Positions 11,579 to 23,712 of a stretch of DNA of 64,000 nt are shown piece by piece. The notes beneath the pieces are model-generated. The model was not told where the DNA came from, did no database searches, and saw nothing but the letters and a program-made list of their open reading frames with translations. Positions within the stretch are counted from its first letter, which is position 1, and every line of letters starts with the position of its first letter. The DNA comes from Scleropages formosus (taxonomy: Eukaryota; Chordata; Actinopteri; Osteoglossiformes; Osteoglossidae). The stretch spans positions 8,583,443-8,647,442 of the forward strand of contig NC_041815.1 in NCBI RefSeq assembly GCF_900964775.1, given 5' to 3'. A program made the position numbers and the translations under genes.

Positions 11579-13833
11579 CTACACTACGTCCATCCCGAGG
11601 CCCCTGGCCACCTCGGTCAGAGCCCTTACGGCCCCAAAGGTGGCACCAGACTGTATGTCCTCCTGGATGGTGTCGGCGTCTCCGACGAGCTCAGTGACTG
11701 TGCTCAAAGAGCAGTAAACTGGCTGGGTGGCATCCTTTGGGCTCTGGGGAGCAGGAACCTCAGAGGGGAGCGTGGCAGAGCAGGATGCTGAGGGTGGGGA
11801 CATGCCATGGGAGCTGCCTGCAGGCACAGCGGGGCGCTTCACCTGGCTGCCAGAGCCAGAGGCCTTCCGAGGAGTCCGTTTTTTGGCCATGTTCTTCATG
11901 ATCTCCTCCGTCACCTCCACTGTCTCGTAACGCACCATGTTCAGTCGTAGGTACCCGTCCTCATCCTCTTTGTATCTACAAGTTTGACATACCAAACATT
12001 TTTGTGGGCTCTGCTATCACCTTCACCACTATTGAGAAATAATACATTTTAAATGTTTTACAGTGCTAAACAAGTTCTAAAATATTTACTGGCTTAGCAA
12101 TGCTTTCATTTTCGGAAAAATTAGTTTCATATTTTAACTGTTTCATCAGTTTCTGCAGAAACCCAAACTAAGAGTTGGGTCTCAGGGTACCAGTAAGGAT
12201 GAGTAGGAATTGTGTCACTTTATGTAACGTTAACTGTTACATAAAAACTATTATTTGCAGAAAGCATAGGAGATACACAGTATGTCAAATTTGAAATGTT
12301 GCAAATTCTTATACTTAGTACACTGCTATAATTTAAGGTATGACATTATAAGTAGCCTCACAGCACCCGAATTTGGGCACAAGTTTGAATCCGGATTGAT
12401 GCATGCATGCAGTAAAGACTGCATGTTTTCCCTGAGTCTGCGTGGGTTCCCTGCTCGTGCTCCGGTTTCTTCCCACAGTCCAAAGACATGCAGTTCAGCT
12501 GTACTGGTGACGCTACATTGCCCTTAGTGTGTGAATGTACAAGTAACCGTGGCCGTGGCTGGGATAGGCTCAGAACCCTGGGTCTCTGACCAGGACAAGT
12601 GGTGAGTAAAAATGCAAGGATGGATTATAACTGCAATTAAGAGAAAACATTAGGTGAAGTGCAGAGCCCTGTTAGTGCGGTGCCCCGTGCACAAGAGCGA
12701 AAAGACATCCGAAACACACACCGCGTGAGCCATGCTGAGAAAAGTCTCAAGTTTATATGTATATAAATATATATTTATATATAACGTATATAGTAGGGGT
12801 TGGACATACTAGTCGACTAGTAAATTTGTCGACTTTACTGCTCTGTGATGACAACTTGTCGCTGATCGCGTAGTTATGACACTAACAACATGGATGCCTC
12901 CGAGAAGACATCAGGTGAGGGGCCTGGTGGGTCATTGCAGCAAACCAGCAGCGGTTCATCAAGAGTGTGGAAATACTTCACTAAAGATGAAGCCTGTGCT
13001 ACTGTCACTTGCAAAATATGCACGTCCGTCCTGAAGTACAAAAAAGTACAAGTGCAATGCACACAAACGCATCTGCTAACACTAGCAAAGGAACGATCCA
13101 AATCCTCTTGACAGCAGTCAATTAGCAACTTCCCCAAAAGCCCTGCCGTAACAAAGAAAAGACGGCTGTAAATCATCAATTTGCTGGTGACTGTCAAAGA
13201 TATTAGACCTTTAGCTGCAGTACACAGATCGTGCGTGAGTTTTGCTTTCCGCCCAAGTTGGTCCGTGTACGATCCCTTCATTCGTTTTTTTGTTTTGATA
13301 TTGGAAGCATAAAAACGTCTTTTTATTGTTTCTGAGCACACACACAAAAGAAAAGGACTTGTTCTTTTATTTTCTCTTTTGGTTTAATCATACAAAGTGT
13401 AGAAATCAAAATCTCACAATACCAAATATGATAAATGTCCTAGAGTGCACAATATTTCCAATCTAACAAGTAGCCTAACCTAGAACAGGTGGCATGTTAG
13501 GGCAGCGAGTAACGCTGCTGTCTCACAGCGCTTGGGTGGTGTGAGAGAACATGGGTTTGATCCCCTCAGTCTGTGTGGATTTTGCATGTTGCCTGCATAG
13601 GTTTCCTCTCACAGTCCAAAATCATAGGTGTTCAGATGAACTGGCGACTCTAGATTACCCTTACTGTGTGAATGGGTGAGTGAGTGTTTGTACACTATAT
13701 TAGGACAAAGAGAGCCGCAGATGTATGATTCTTAAGTGCAGTTAGTTTGTTTCCACTATGTGCACCAATGTTCATCACACGAATAGCTGCATAAATTCAG
13801 AATTTTTTTTGCTAAATTAGTAATAAGATTCTT

Positions 13834-13879
<46 letters not shown>

Positions 13880-14349
13880 TCAGAACCGCTTGTCCCAGAC
13901 AGGGTCGCGGGGAACCGGAGCCTACCCGGTAACACAGGGCGTAAGGCCAGAGGGGGAGGGGACACACCCAGGACGGGACGCCAGTCCATCGCAAGGCACC
14001 CCAAGCGGGACTCGAACCCCAGACCCACTGGAGAGCAAGACCCAGCCCAACCCACTGCGCCCCCCTAGATTCTTAAGTAGTAACACCCAAAAAATCCTGC
14101 TGATTTTCTTGGTGGACTTGTCATTCTCCCTCACTGTCACTCTGTTGCTGCTTTTGAAAAGCACCTAGTGATCCATAGTAACTTATGAATAACTCGGAGC
14201 GAAGCCAGCATGTTCGATGAAGCCACTGATTGATTATGCGTGGATTCAATTCATTTACATACAGCTTGTTCAAGAATACCACAGAACGAAATAACTCAGT
14301 CAAGAACTAAGAAACTAAATGAGGCGTATTTTAAATATTTTTCATTTTG

Positions 14350-14383
<34 letters not shown>

Positions 14384-17300
14384 GTTTTTAAACATAGTTA
14401 ATTCATAATTTGTTTTTCATTTTTAAAACAAAAGATGAATAAAGGCATCATAATTTGCATTTTTGTTTTCAATTTCAAATCAAAAAATGAATGAACGCAA
14501 TGTACACGGACCCAAGTTTTATACAGTTACAGTTACATATTGTCATTCTTGCAAAGCCTTCCCTTCTTCTGTGGTTTTATTCATGACGTCATCAGTGATT
14601 AGTCAACGTCGACTCGACTTTCATAACATAACTGTCTACTTTAAAAAATCTGAAGTCGTGCAACCCCTAGTATATAGACATACACACACACCCCACCTGA
14701 AGCGAGAGTGCCCGGAGGGCCACTTCAGGTCATGTTTCTTCCGCAAGTGGAGGGTCAATGTGTAGCACCAGGAGAAGCTTTTCTCACATAGATGGCATTT
14801 GTACTTAGAGACCATGTCCCCCTACGAAAAATACAGAAACATCAGGTGGTTTTCACAGATTTTTCCAGACTGTAGCATCGGCCTGACCTCTACTGACAGC
14901 CTTTACTTCTATAAGGCAATAACTACTGAACCCAGACACACAAGCCACTAAGTATTACTATTAATATTATTAGCATGCTTTAGTGGTGATGACATTCATC
15001 TTTTGTGGTGCAGCGTTATCTCCTGTTGCAGCCTGACCTCATGTACCCTCTTGTAGTGCTGATTCATGGTGTGGGCCATGCGGGAGGAGTAACCGCAGCC
15101 TGCCACACTGCAGTGGAATGCCGCACCCTCATTGTGTGTCTCCATGTGCTTCCTCAGATCATGCTGGTTCTTGAAGCTGTCCATGGGGAAGAAATAAACA
15201 TTTCTGAAAACTGAAAGACACCAGAACAGTGACAAAAATGAAAGTACCACAAAAATACCTATGCCAATTTATGAATGTGGGCTGATCTTCATTGACACTA
15301 CTATGACATTTATACTATTGTTTATTATATCACCTTTATTCAACACCAAAAATATCTAAATCATCTTATTTAACACCTGTTAAATATGCAGCCTCAGTAC
15401 AGCACTTAAGCATCTGGCGCAACACAGCCTTGTTATTTCATACACAACACGCACCTGCTCTCACAGAAGTCACATGAAAAGGGACGTTCATCGCAGTGCC
15501 GAAATTTGATGTGAGTCTTCAAGGAGGCCAAAGAGGTGCAGGTCATGTCACACAGAGGACACTTTATGTGGTTCACTGTGGAGAAGCGCAGGAAACGGAC
15601 ATAAAATCGGTGCATTTCCTGCCAAAACCATCAACTGGAGAATTGACCGTCGTTCTCCTGACCACTGCCGCTCCACGCATACTTTAGTAAACTAAAGCAT
15701 TTTGCTGTGCTTTTCATGTTGCAGTGCTTTTCATGTCTCTTCAATTTCTGTTGATATTGAACAGTTAACCTCTTACCCAACCATTTTGTACACAAACTTT
15801 TCCAACAGAAACTGATTTTCAGAAAGTGACAGTAATGACACACTTGTGTACTTGAGAATGAACAGGCCTACGTGCCTCACTCTACATTTAAAGGTCTCGA
15901 AGCTCACCTTTCACGCTCATCTCTGCCCTGTTCTCCTAAGTGCTCAATAAACATATGTATGCTTGTTATGTTAATATTTTTAAATTATTTAATAATGGAA
16001 AGCCTAGTATATTCAGCTACTTGTGTGATGTAAACTGGTTCATATGGTGGAATGTGATTAACTGTACTCAGAATCATGTGTCTGAATCCAAATCTCTCCT
16101 TCTGTTGATTTAATGCACACATTGTATTTTTTGTCAGATGTACATCGCTTTTGAGGTAAGTGTCCAACACATGACTAAATGTACATGTACCTGTGGGGAG
16201 GGGGGGTCTACTCACCATGCTGGCGGACATGATCTCTTAGGAGTCTTTCATTTGCGAAGCGCTTGCCACAGTGCTCGCACACAAAGGACTCTGCAAATGT
16301 CAAGAAATGTTCAACAGGGTTAAATCCCCCAAAATATCAATCTGGGTATGTCTCAGCGTGATGTGTAAACATCATTTGAATCCCCCTGATGCTGCAACCT
16401 CTACGTAAGGAGCGAAGTGCTGCTGTAGTGTACACATGACTACAATGACTTAAGATGACCATCGCTCTATTGCTTTTTCTCAAAAGCTGTAATTCGTCAA
16501 CATTCAGCACTATGTGCATCCATGGGGATATGGAACTACCAGAACATTAAGGTGAGAATAAAAATAAATGTTACTGATGCTGAATTTAAACAGCGTTGAT
16601 CCTTGACTACAACCTTTCAAGTATTTCGAGAAGTATTTACTAATTATTTTTTTCAAAGCGTCACCCAATGTGCTGACAGACAGCGATCGCAAATAGTAAG
16701 TTTTTCAAAAGAACATCGGAAAAAAATATCAAATGCCTGGTAAACAATGCAGATGACCTTATGGCTTCTACATCTACCAGTCTAGGGCAGTCGGTGAAAA
16801 GGTCCACAACTAACTACCTTCAGGCTCTGTCTGCCGGAGGATGTGGTCAAAGAACTTGGTGTTACTGGAAAACATGCAGCCACAGGTGGGGCAGGCCACC
16901 AGCCTTTCCTGTGTATGGCTGCGCAAGTGCTCACGAAGCCGGTACTTGATCTTGAAGAAGGCATCACAGTCTGAGAAAATGAAAGGCAGCCTCATTATGT
17001 CACTAGTGTAAAACAGACCCATTTATGCAGGTGCCAAAGCAGTTACAGGAGCTGTATTGCATCCAAAGAACTGGGGTTTAAATCTCATCTCTTGCTGCAT
17101 TATCCTCAATCAAGGTACTAAGCCTGAAGTTCTCCAGTAAAAATTACCCAGTTGTAATAAATGGGTAGATGACTGTATGCAGGGTGGCACAGCAGGTAGT
17201 GCCTGGGCTGTTCAGGTATAGAATCCAGCTCAGTCTGTTTGAAGTTTTCATATTATCTCTGTATGTGTAGATTTCCTCCACATGCTCTGGTTCATTCCAC

Positions 17301-19173
17301 AACCCAAAGACATGCTGTTGAGGTGAACTGGATACTGTGAACTGCCAGGAGCGTGTGAAGGTGTATGTGGCTACCCAGCAATAGAATGACATCCCATCTA
17401 GGGTGTACCCACCCCAGCCTTGCACCTAGTGATCCTGGCAGAATCTCCCACAGCCACAACCCTGACCAAAATGACTTCCAATGAACCCTATGTAGTGTTA
17501 TCAGCCCACACGCCTTCTTCTCCAAAGTGACTTACACTGCTAGATACACTACATAACTAATGGATCACTCATCCATACGTCACTGGAACAGAACACACTC
17601 TCTCTGTCACTCAAACACTATGCGTGAACCTAACAGCATGTTGTTGGACTGTTGGAAGAAACCCACACAGGGAAAAGATGCAAACTCTACACAGACTGAG
17701 CGGGGATCAAACCCACATTCTCTCGCACCACTCAGGCACTGTGAGACAGCAGCACTGCTCACTGTGCCACCATGCCACCCCATGGCAGCAGCGCACAGAT
17801 GTGCAGGAATAAAGAAGCACTTCAACGGAACATATCCTCCCAGTCCCTACTGATACATACCTTTCCAACTGCAGAATAGTGCCTGCTGCTGGTCAGGAAG
17901 AGGCTGCATCTCAGTGCAGTGTGCATGCATGTCCACATGGCGGTAGAACCACTCTGGATTGTTAAAGGTGCTCTGCATATGAAACATCAATCCCACTTTA
18001 GACTAAGTGGCAACATCAAAATGCTGCCTTCTCTGAATCACATGTAAATCTTCCAAATTACCAGAATTGGGAATCGGGAACTTGGGCTCAAGAGATCAAC
18101 TGCACTCACGTCACAGTGCTCCCACTGACACAGCAGCTTCTCTGACAACTCTGGGATCAGGTTGTTACCATGGAGATCTTGGGTGCAACTGGGCAGCTCT
18201 GGGTGGGACTGCAGCAGCTGAGCACCGATGAATTTCAGCTTGGCATGGAAGATGTGGAAATGAGCATGAACCACCAGCTCACTTGGACTACCCATGGCCA
18301 GGAACTCACAGCCCTCCCACAAGCAGGCATAGTCATCTGTGAAGGAGGCATAATAGAGCAGGAGCACCTCAAAAAAAGGCCATTCAAGCACACATCCCTT
18401 CTTTATTTGTCGACACCTTTGTCCAAACAGACTTACAATGTTAGATGAGCAACTGTAAAACGATTTCCCCATTTACACAGTGCTGGAGTCTTCCTGTAGA
18501 AATTCAGATGAAGTACACCACAGGTTTTCACTGGTATGCAATTATTAAGACCTCTTATTATTAATTGGTCTTCCTCAAGCCAGTCTAGGCAACCTATTAC
18601 ATAAATTTACTTTATGAAATCTTTTTTTTTTTTTTTAGCTATTGTACATACATGACCCTTTGTGAAATTTCTAGAAATAAGTCACCATTACCCTATAGAC
18701 TCGGTAAACCTTAAAAATATCAACTACAAAATAGCAAATCTGTAATTTACACATTCATTTTGAAGAAAAATGTCCACACAATATTTAATGAAATAACAAT
18801 TCATTGTTCCTGCCTCTATTTCAAATGCAGATTTTTTAAAAAAAAAAAAACTCCCAGATGTAGATCAATGTGATAAATGTTTGCTACTACAACCACGGAT
18901 GTGATTCAGAAAAGCTCTACAGACATGTATGATTAAGAAAAGCTCCACGGACACACGTGCAATTCAAACAAGTGTAACAGACGTGCACAATTTAAAAAGC
19001 TTTGCAGCTGTGACTGAAGTATAACATAGAATGAGTAACACTTAATGTGTTACTCAACTTTCTCGTAATGACATTAGGCAACATTGCGGCAGACTGGCAC
19101 CCCGTCCAGGGTGTGTCCCCTCCCCTTCAGCATTGCACCGTGTTGCCGGATTAGGCTCCGGTTGGTTGTAGAC

Positions 19174-19234
<61 letters not shown>

Positions 19235-20201
19235 TTATGCAACATTAAGGCTCATTCTGGGGTGAATTTGGGAAGGGTTTTGGATGAATTTGAATATTTT
19301 CCCAAAAGAAATAATGGATAAAGTAATTTCAATATTCAGTTAGTTTTAAGTGACAAATGAGGACCACCTTAACCAAATGCACTACAGCAGCATCAGGGAT
19401 TTGAACCTGAGCCAGTGCCTAACCACTGCCTTATTGCAACACATCTTCTGACAATCAGAGAATTTCTAGGCAGAACAGGAATTTGTTCTTTTTTTCAAGA
19501 AACTTACATTTTTCACGATTAGGTAAAACTTTTGTCGTGGAATTTATGAAGTCAACAAAGCATAAGGTTCACCAGATGCTTTTTTTCAAGCAACTGAAAG
19601 AGTGACAGAACAGTCCTCCTGATCAACACTCACATCGAAGACATGTCTTATACCGGAGTTAGATAACTGCTCAACATAAATCACAAAAGGGAAAATTTAT
19701 TATTATTATTACTACAATATTTGTTTCATGTTCTTAATGTCATGCTGAAGTTTAATTATGTTCTAGATATACCATGAGACATTCAGTTAGTCCAAATATT
19801 ACTTTCCCATAATCAAGTGCCTTCGCACACTCCAGCATTGGACCATGAAGGCAGGTCAGGCCTACTGTGCGGTGCTGAGGAGTCGGAAGCAATAATTTGG
19901 GTTAGTTTCCACACATATGCCCCGCATTTCACTTCCTGTGAAGGGGGGAGGGTCATGAATCCAACCATGGCACGATGCTCTTCCCTGCAACCCCAAAGCA
20001 CCAAGAGTGGGACACAGAAGGATTTCGCCCACCACTCCGTTTTCACCCACCCAGCTCCTCCATGGTGTCCCCATCTCCCAGGTGCTCCTTCAGGTGAAGG
20101 GACATGTGGTCCGAGAGCTCTTCCATAGCCCTGCCCTGGAAAGAGCAGGCTGCCCACTGACACACCACCACCAGCTCTGCCAAGTGCCTCTTCTTCGCCA
20201 T
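11579..20201 (-). CDS. hinfp: HINFP (histone H4 transcription factor, HiNF-P/MIZF), copy 1
   Basis: Nine coding exons on the minus strand: 20051-20201, 18110-18336, 17861-17972, 16818-16970, 16216-16290, 15455-15575, 15038-15176, 14697-14821, 11579-11975; 1500 nt, 499 residues, all with AG/GT borders and continuous phase (human protein about 517 aa). The product is the S-phase activator of histone H4 genes that binds the H4 site II element and works with NPAT. Recognition rests on about ten C2H2 fingers in HINFP order: CQWAAC (14), [25 protein letters not shown], the hallmark [59 protein letters not shown], then [20 protein letters not shown]. As in mammals, the fifth finger ends HILRQ, lacking the second His. 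Strong donor at 20700/20699 and acceptor before 20327 suggest a non-coding first exon at 20701-20930. Confidence 0.95.
12350..12630 (+). mobile_element. Diverged V-SINE-like copy in the last hinfp intron
   Basis: Has a box-B-like AGTTTGAATCCGG, the core TTCTTCCCACAGTCCAAAG and a tail GGGATAGGCTCAGAACCC... unlike family B copies. Older or a different subfamily. The duplicate is at about 59832-60112. Confidence 0.65.
12891..13111 (+). pseudogene. hAT transposase N-terminal remnant (BED zinc finger)
   Basis: About 73 codons beginning [11 protein letters not shown]. The BED-type finger start ([19 protein letters not shown]) is seen, but its His pair and everything after it are lost. Copy 2 has the same start and a 2-bp difference near the end. 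No functional transposase is encoded. Confidence 0.7.
13490..13700 (+). mobile_element. SINE family B inside the hAT element
   Basis: GGGCAGCGAGTAACGCTGCT head, box-B-like GGGTTTGATCCCC, core TTCCTCTCACAGTCCAAA, short tail. Nested in 12794-14669, so younger than that insertion or carried by it. Duplicate near 60969-61179. Confidence 0.75.
13839..14066 (-). mobile_element. SINE family A with 13-bp target duplication, nested in hAT
   Basis: The (TG)n tail is the 13839-13876 CA run; body and tRNA-like head follow to 14066. Flanked by AGATTCTTAAGTA at 13826-13838 and 14067-14079, a clean target duplication showing retroposition into the hAT element. In copy 2 the CA run is much shorter (about 61318-61328). 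Confidence 0.9.
14354..14385. repeat. Poly-A tract
   Basis: About 30 consecutive A; the matching tract in copy 2 (about 61804-61821) is clearly shorter. It lies in the right part of the hAT element. Confidence 0.8.
17040..17165 (+). mobile_element. SINE family C fragment
   Basis: Shows GGGGTTTAAATCTC (degenerate box B), AATCAAGGTACTAAGCCTGA and CCAGTAAAAATTACCCAGTTG, the middle of the third SINE type seen also at 34866 and 40947. In a hinfp intron. Confidence 0.6.
17182..17424 (+). mobile_element. SINE family B, diverged
   Basis: GGGTGGCACAGCAGGTAGTG head and CTGGTTCATTCCACAACCCAAAG core, with an unusual tail. Lies in a hinfp intron 41 bp from an oppositely oriented relative. Confidence 0.6.
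17466..17782 (-). mobile_element. SINE family B, reverse
   Basis: Reverse-strand copy with TGTAGTGTTATCAGCCCACA, CACTCATCCATACGTCACTG and a head ending TGTGCCACCATGCCACCCC. Inverted relative to 17182-17424. Confidence 0.8.
18400..18485 (-). mobile_element. SINE tail fragment
   Basis: TTTGTCCAAACAGACTTACAATG is the common fish SINE tail (CTTTTCTCCAAAGCGACTTACAATG) in diverged form. Only the tail is present. Confidence 0.4.
19085..19240 (+). mobile_element. SINE family A, truncated, with long GT/GA tail
   Basis: Begins in the body (GACTGGCACCCCGTCCAGGG), keeps GATTAGGCTCCGG and ends in (GT)n about 19176-19218 then a short (GA)n run. The tRNA-like head is missing. Lies in the first hinfp coding intron. 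Confidence 0.7.
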
Positions 20202-20559
20202 GACGACAACAAACAGCAGGGCAGGAGCTCAGTCACCCTGGTGGGGTCCTCAGCATGTCCCAGCAATCATCGGCCTTTAACCTTCCATCTGTCATTTGGG
20301 GGGGGGTGATAGTGATCACTTGAATACCTGCAAGAAACAGGTTTAAATGAACCTTTGAAGGCCTTAACATGCGACTCAGTGTAACCATGGCAACTGGAAA
20401 CATAAGTGACACGAGTATATATTACTAGCACTTCTCCTGACACTACACCAAGGCAGACCAACGTGATTGTCACAACGTCTGGTTTCACCTCAGTTTTCAA
20501 CTCAGCGACCGACTTCGCTTCCCATGCGCTCCTCCACATGATCGGACATGATTAGCTAC

Positions 20560-20935
20560 AGCACAGTCACAGTGACACAGTGCGACACTGCAGCACACGT
20601 CACTCATATGTGCGCGAAACACATTATTCGCACTGCGAAGCGGTACGCGATGTCTAGTGAATAAAGGTAATGTCACTCCTATTCTCTGCTCAGTACTTAC
20701 GCTTGCAGGCTGCTTTCAAAACGCTCGCCAGTTACGAGGTTAACAGAGGTGCCGGGGGAACATTTGGACGTTGCGCGGTTCCCGCCCTCCTTCTTTCTGT
20801 CCGTTCCGCTCACTTCCTGTTTCGCCGCGCGCGCCGCACAAAATCCCGCGCGAGCTTCCCGCCTATGGAGGCTGCGCGCGGAGCTCTGGTGTGTTCTGGG
20901 TGTAACATGGCGTTCGTTCACTGTGTTCAGTGAAG
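20560..20935 (-). promoter_or_regulatory. hinfp: CpG-rich promoter / non-coding first exon of hinfp
   Basis: CpG-dense block upstream of the hinfp start codon. Contains two E2F-type TTCCCGCC boxes (20779-20786, 20856-20863), an ETS-like CACTTCCTGT at 20811-20820 and further CGCGC runs. A strong splice donor for the minus strand (GTAAGTACTG, 20700-20691) suggests the first exon lies at about 20701-20930. E2F and ETS sites fit a cell-cycle gene; function is inferred from motif only. Confidence 0.6.
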
Positions 20936-20939
20936 AACA

Positions 20940-23345
20940 GTCTCAAATTAACAAAGAAAAAAAAACAGTCTCAAACTGTGCTGCACTAACCCTGGCGGGA
21001 CTCATATTACGCTAACACTCGAAAAGTAAAATTTCTCATCTCCAATGTAAATATCCATCATCGTAAACCATTCTTCACACTGGCTAAATGTGCAGTTTGG
21101 TTTCTTTGATTGATGTTGTCTTATTTGCAGTAATATTATAATTTTTTTGCAAGCCACATTGCATATCCATTAATGCAAATTCTCTTGCAAGAAACCTGAT
21201 TTTATCTGGCTTACACAGGACATCACGACTAAGACTCCACTGATAAAAAACAATTAAAACTATTATACTCTGTAAATGATTCAACATTTAAACAAAGTGT
21301 AATCTATAGTACCCTGGAACCTCGCTTTTAAAGATCTTTATGCTGTTTATACAGTATAAATGTATAGTTTTTTAAGTAAGAGAAAACATGGTGTCCATTA
21401 TTTAGTACAATACCAGGTTGTGAATATTAACTGTGGAAACTAGAGCCTACATATGTCTTCAATACTGTTCTAGGTTTTACTTGTGTAGAGGCCCGTAAAA
21501 AAAAATAAAATAAAAATCCCCATCAGAGATCCTTCCTGAACCTTTTTTACCCCCTTTGCCCCTAGTAGCTGATGTTTTGATTGAATCTTTATTCAATAAA
21601 TAAATGAATCCTAAAAACTGCCATGGAAACAATAACATTTAAAATAAATACTAAAATCAATAAGACCAACTAATATAAGAACCGCATGGCAGAACCTTTA
21701 AACACTAAAGGACATACCCCAAGGCTTAAAACCATACTTAATAAATAATTAAAGGACAGCTTACCCGGTAACATTTACCGCTCAGATGGACGGTCCCTGG
21801 CCTGTTCCCGGGGTGTTACCGTACACCTTACCTACCATTGTTGGGTGATTCCCTTTTCGCAACATTGTCTTCTCTATTGTTGTTTCAGTAGAGTAGGTGA
21901 ATGATAAAGTACATATACAGAGTTAAAACACACAAAACTAAATCTACACTACACTAAAGTCAATTATAAATAAATAACAATAAATATAAGAAAATACAAA
22001 CACAACCCACACGTAGTCATTTATAGGTGACTACTTAAAGTGCAGTCAGTGCTCAAATTTTTAAAATAGTGCAAATATATGTTAATATATAATTCTACTT
22101 CCTGAGTACTTTGGGTGAAATTGAGCAGCACTACGTTAGGTTAGCTGCGGTAAATCACTGGTCTCTGGTGTTGGACACAAGATGGTGATTTTGGGATCTA
22201 ACTACTACCCCGTATAATCATCATGTCTACAGAAACTCAGCGTCATCTGGATATCACGTTTATTGAGCTAACGTTCTTTGTGCACGGCAACTTACAGTGC
22301 TGAATAAGTAATTGTACCCATTTATACAACAGGGTATTTTACGGCATCCGGGTTCTACTTCATTCTTCACGAGTGGGCGGACAACAGTAATGGAAACTGT
22401 CCTTCAGCTGAAAAATGGCTATTGATGACGACCTTTTCTTGTAAGCCTTTACAGCGTAGTGCCACCACTAACACCGTTGCAGTTTCTTGTGTTCGCAAAT
22501 AACGAGACTGACTTCTGAGTTTTTTCCAATAACAACGTTATTTTTAATTAAATATCAACAAAATGCGTACACATTGAGACAAACTACTCTTCTCTTCTAA
22601 AAATATTAGCGTGTGGCCATCTAGTGGCAGTTGCGAATCGCATCCTAAATTACTGGGGAGCGCAACACCCTGTGTTTGAATGGGGGCAAGAAGTAAGCAG
22701 AGAGAACGTTCATCTTGAACGGTTGATCACGGGGAAATAATGCTCTCGATCCGAGGACCCATTTTTCTCCAGGACTTACACCTCCATGCAGCCTTCCCAG
22801 ACTGCTTGGCGCCCGTAGGCTTTTTTCCAACACATCTGCAAACACGGTCACCCCAGAAGTGCCCCCAGTGGTTGCACACCCACATTCCATATTTCCCATA
22901 ATGCAACTATTTACATTAAACACATTTTCCACCAAAACACAGTAATGCAGGTCGTTACATTATACAAATTCGAACTCGCTCACTGCCAACCACTCATTAA
23001 CAATCACTTTGGCAACCAAATCCAAACAACACCTCTCTACACAACATGAAAGACAAACAATAAAGAAAGAACACGTACATCCACGTGTAGCTGGACACCA
23101 CCAGAAGACGGGGCCCTCTGTCTACCAGCCATGTGGGTTGTAAAAACATCAGATGAACCCCGTGATATGATGTACCGGCAATTGTCGCTGCACTCATTGA
23201 CACTGTTTCAAGTACTACAGGGAATCGTTAATCAGAACTGATTTTGGAGAGCATCGTGGTTATTAACAGTAATTAAGATAAATATATAGATGGTGTAGCA
23301 ATGGGTCTGCTGGAGATAGTCTACAGATGAATAACTTGTCTGCTT
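20940..23345. other. Gene-free stretch upstream of hinfp
   Basis: AT-rich with no credible coding frame. A SINE tail fragment lies near 22255-22350 (TTTATTGAGCTAACGTTCTTTG... TACAGTGCTG). A somewhat GC-richer block at 22620-22880 has no recognised identity. Otherwise nothing seen. Confidence 0.5.
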
Positions 23346-23351
23346 TAAAAT

Positions 23352-23712
23352 GGCCGGCACAGCAAGTAACGCTGATGTCTCACTGCACCTGGGTGGTGCG
23401 AGAGGACATGGGTTCGACCCCTGCTCAGGCTGTCTGGAGTTTGCATGTTCTCCACGTTTCTGTGTGCGTTTTGTCCGGGTGCTCTGGTTTCCTCCACAGT
23501 CCAAAGACATGCTGTTCAGGTTCACCCATAGTGTGTGAGTGACAGAGAGAGTGTGTTCCACAGCTGTATGGGTGAGTGACCCATTGTAAGTAGTGTATCT
23601 AGCAGTGTGAGTCACCGTGGTGAATAAGGTGTGTGGGCTGGTAACACTACATAGAGTTCATTGGAAGTCGCTTTGGTGAAGTGTCTGCTAAATAAATAAA
23701 TGTAAATGTAAA
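23352..23712 (+). mobile_element. SINE family B, near full length
   Basis: GCACAGCAAGTAACGCTGAT head, GGGTTCGACCCCTG box B, core CTCCACAGTCCAAAGACATG, then GTGTGTGAGTGACAGAGAGA, CACTACATAGAGTTCATTGG and an AAATAAATAAATGTAAATG 3' end. A good reference copy for the family in this window. Confidence 0.9.

Larger units (their letters stand above)
12794..14669 (+). mobile_element. hAT-superfamily DNA transposon with perfect 8-bp target duplication (copy 1)
   Basis: Termini TAGGGGTTGGAC (left) and GTGCAACCCCTA (right) form an 11/12 inverted repeat of hAT type, with GTCGACT-rich subterminal sequence on both sides. The 8-bp target GTATATAG flanks it exactly (12786-12793 and 14670-14677), the hAT hallmark. 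Near the left end (12891 on) an open frame starts [14 protein letters not shown] and reads into a BED zinc-finger start ([19 protein letters not shown]); the rest of the transposase and RNaseH core are absent. It is an internally deleted, non-autonomous copy, itself hosting two SINEs (13490 and 13839) and a poly-A run. It sits in the last hinfp intron. Confidence 0.9.
1..16559. repeat. First copy of a long direct duplication (partner 47488-64000)
   Basis: Base 1 aligns with base 47488 and base 16559 with base 64000, same orientation. The offset is 47487 over the first 8.4 kb and drifts to 47441 through small indels. I found no difference from 1 to about 8437; after a poly-T tract at 8438-8452 (one base shorter in copy 2) scattered SNPs and indels appear. 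The window edge cuts copy 2 and may cut copy 1, so neither outer boundary is known. Either an uncollapsed haplotype or a recent tandem segmental duplication. Confidence 0.97.

Noticed and set aside
13839-13876. CA run with repeated spacing, considered as a CRISPR-like or regulatory array
   Set aside because: It is the simple-repeat tail of a SINE with clear target repeats.
20670-21015. Plus-strand frames across the hinfp promoter, considered as a divergent gene
   Set aside because: No protein similarity; the frames follow from CpG-rich composition and end in AT-rich DNA.
21720-22000. Possible LTR-type element between hinfp and med13
   Set aside because: No paired terminal repeats, primer site or coding remnants found.
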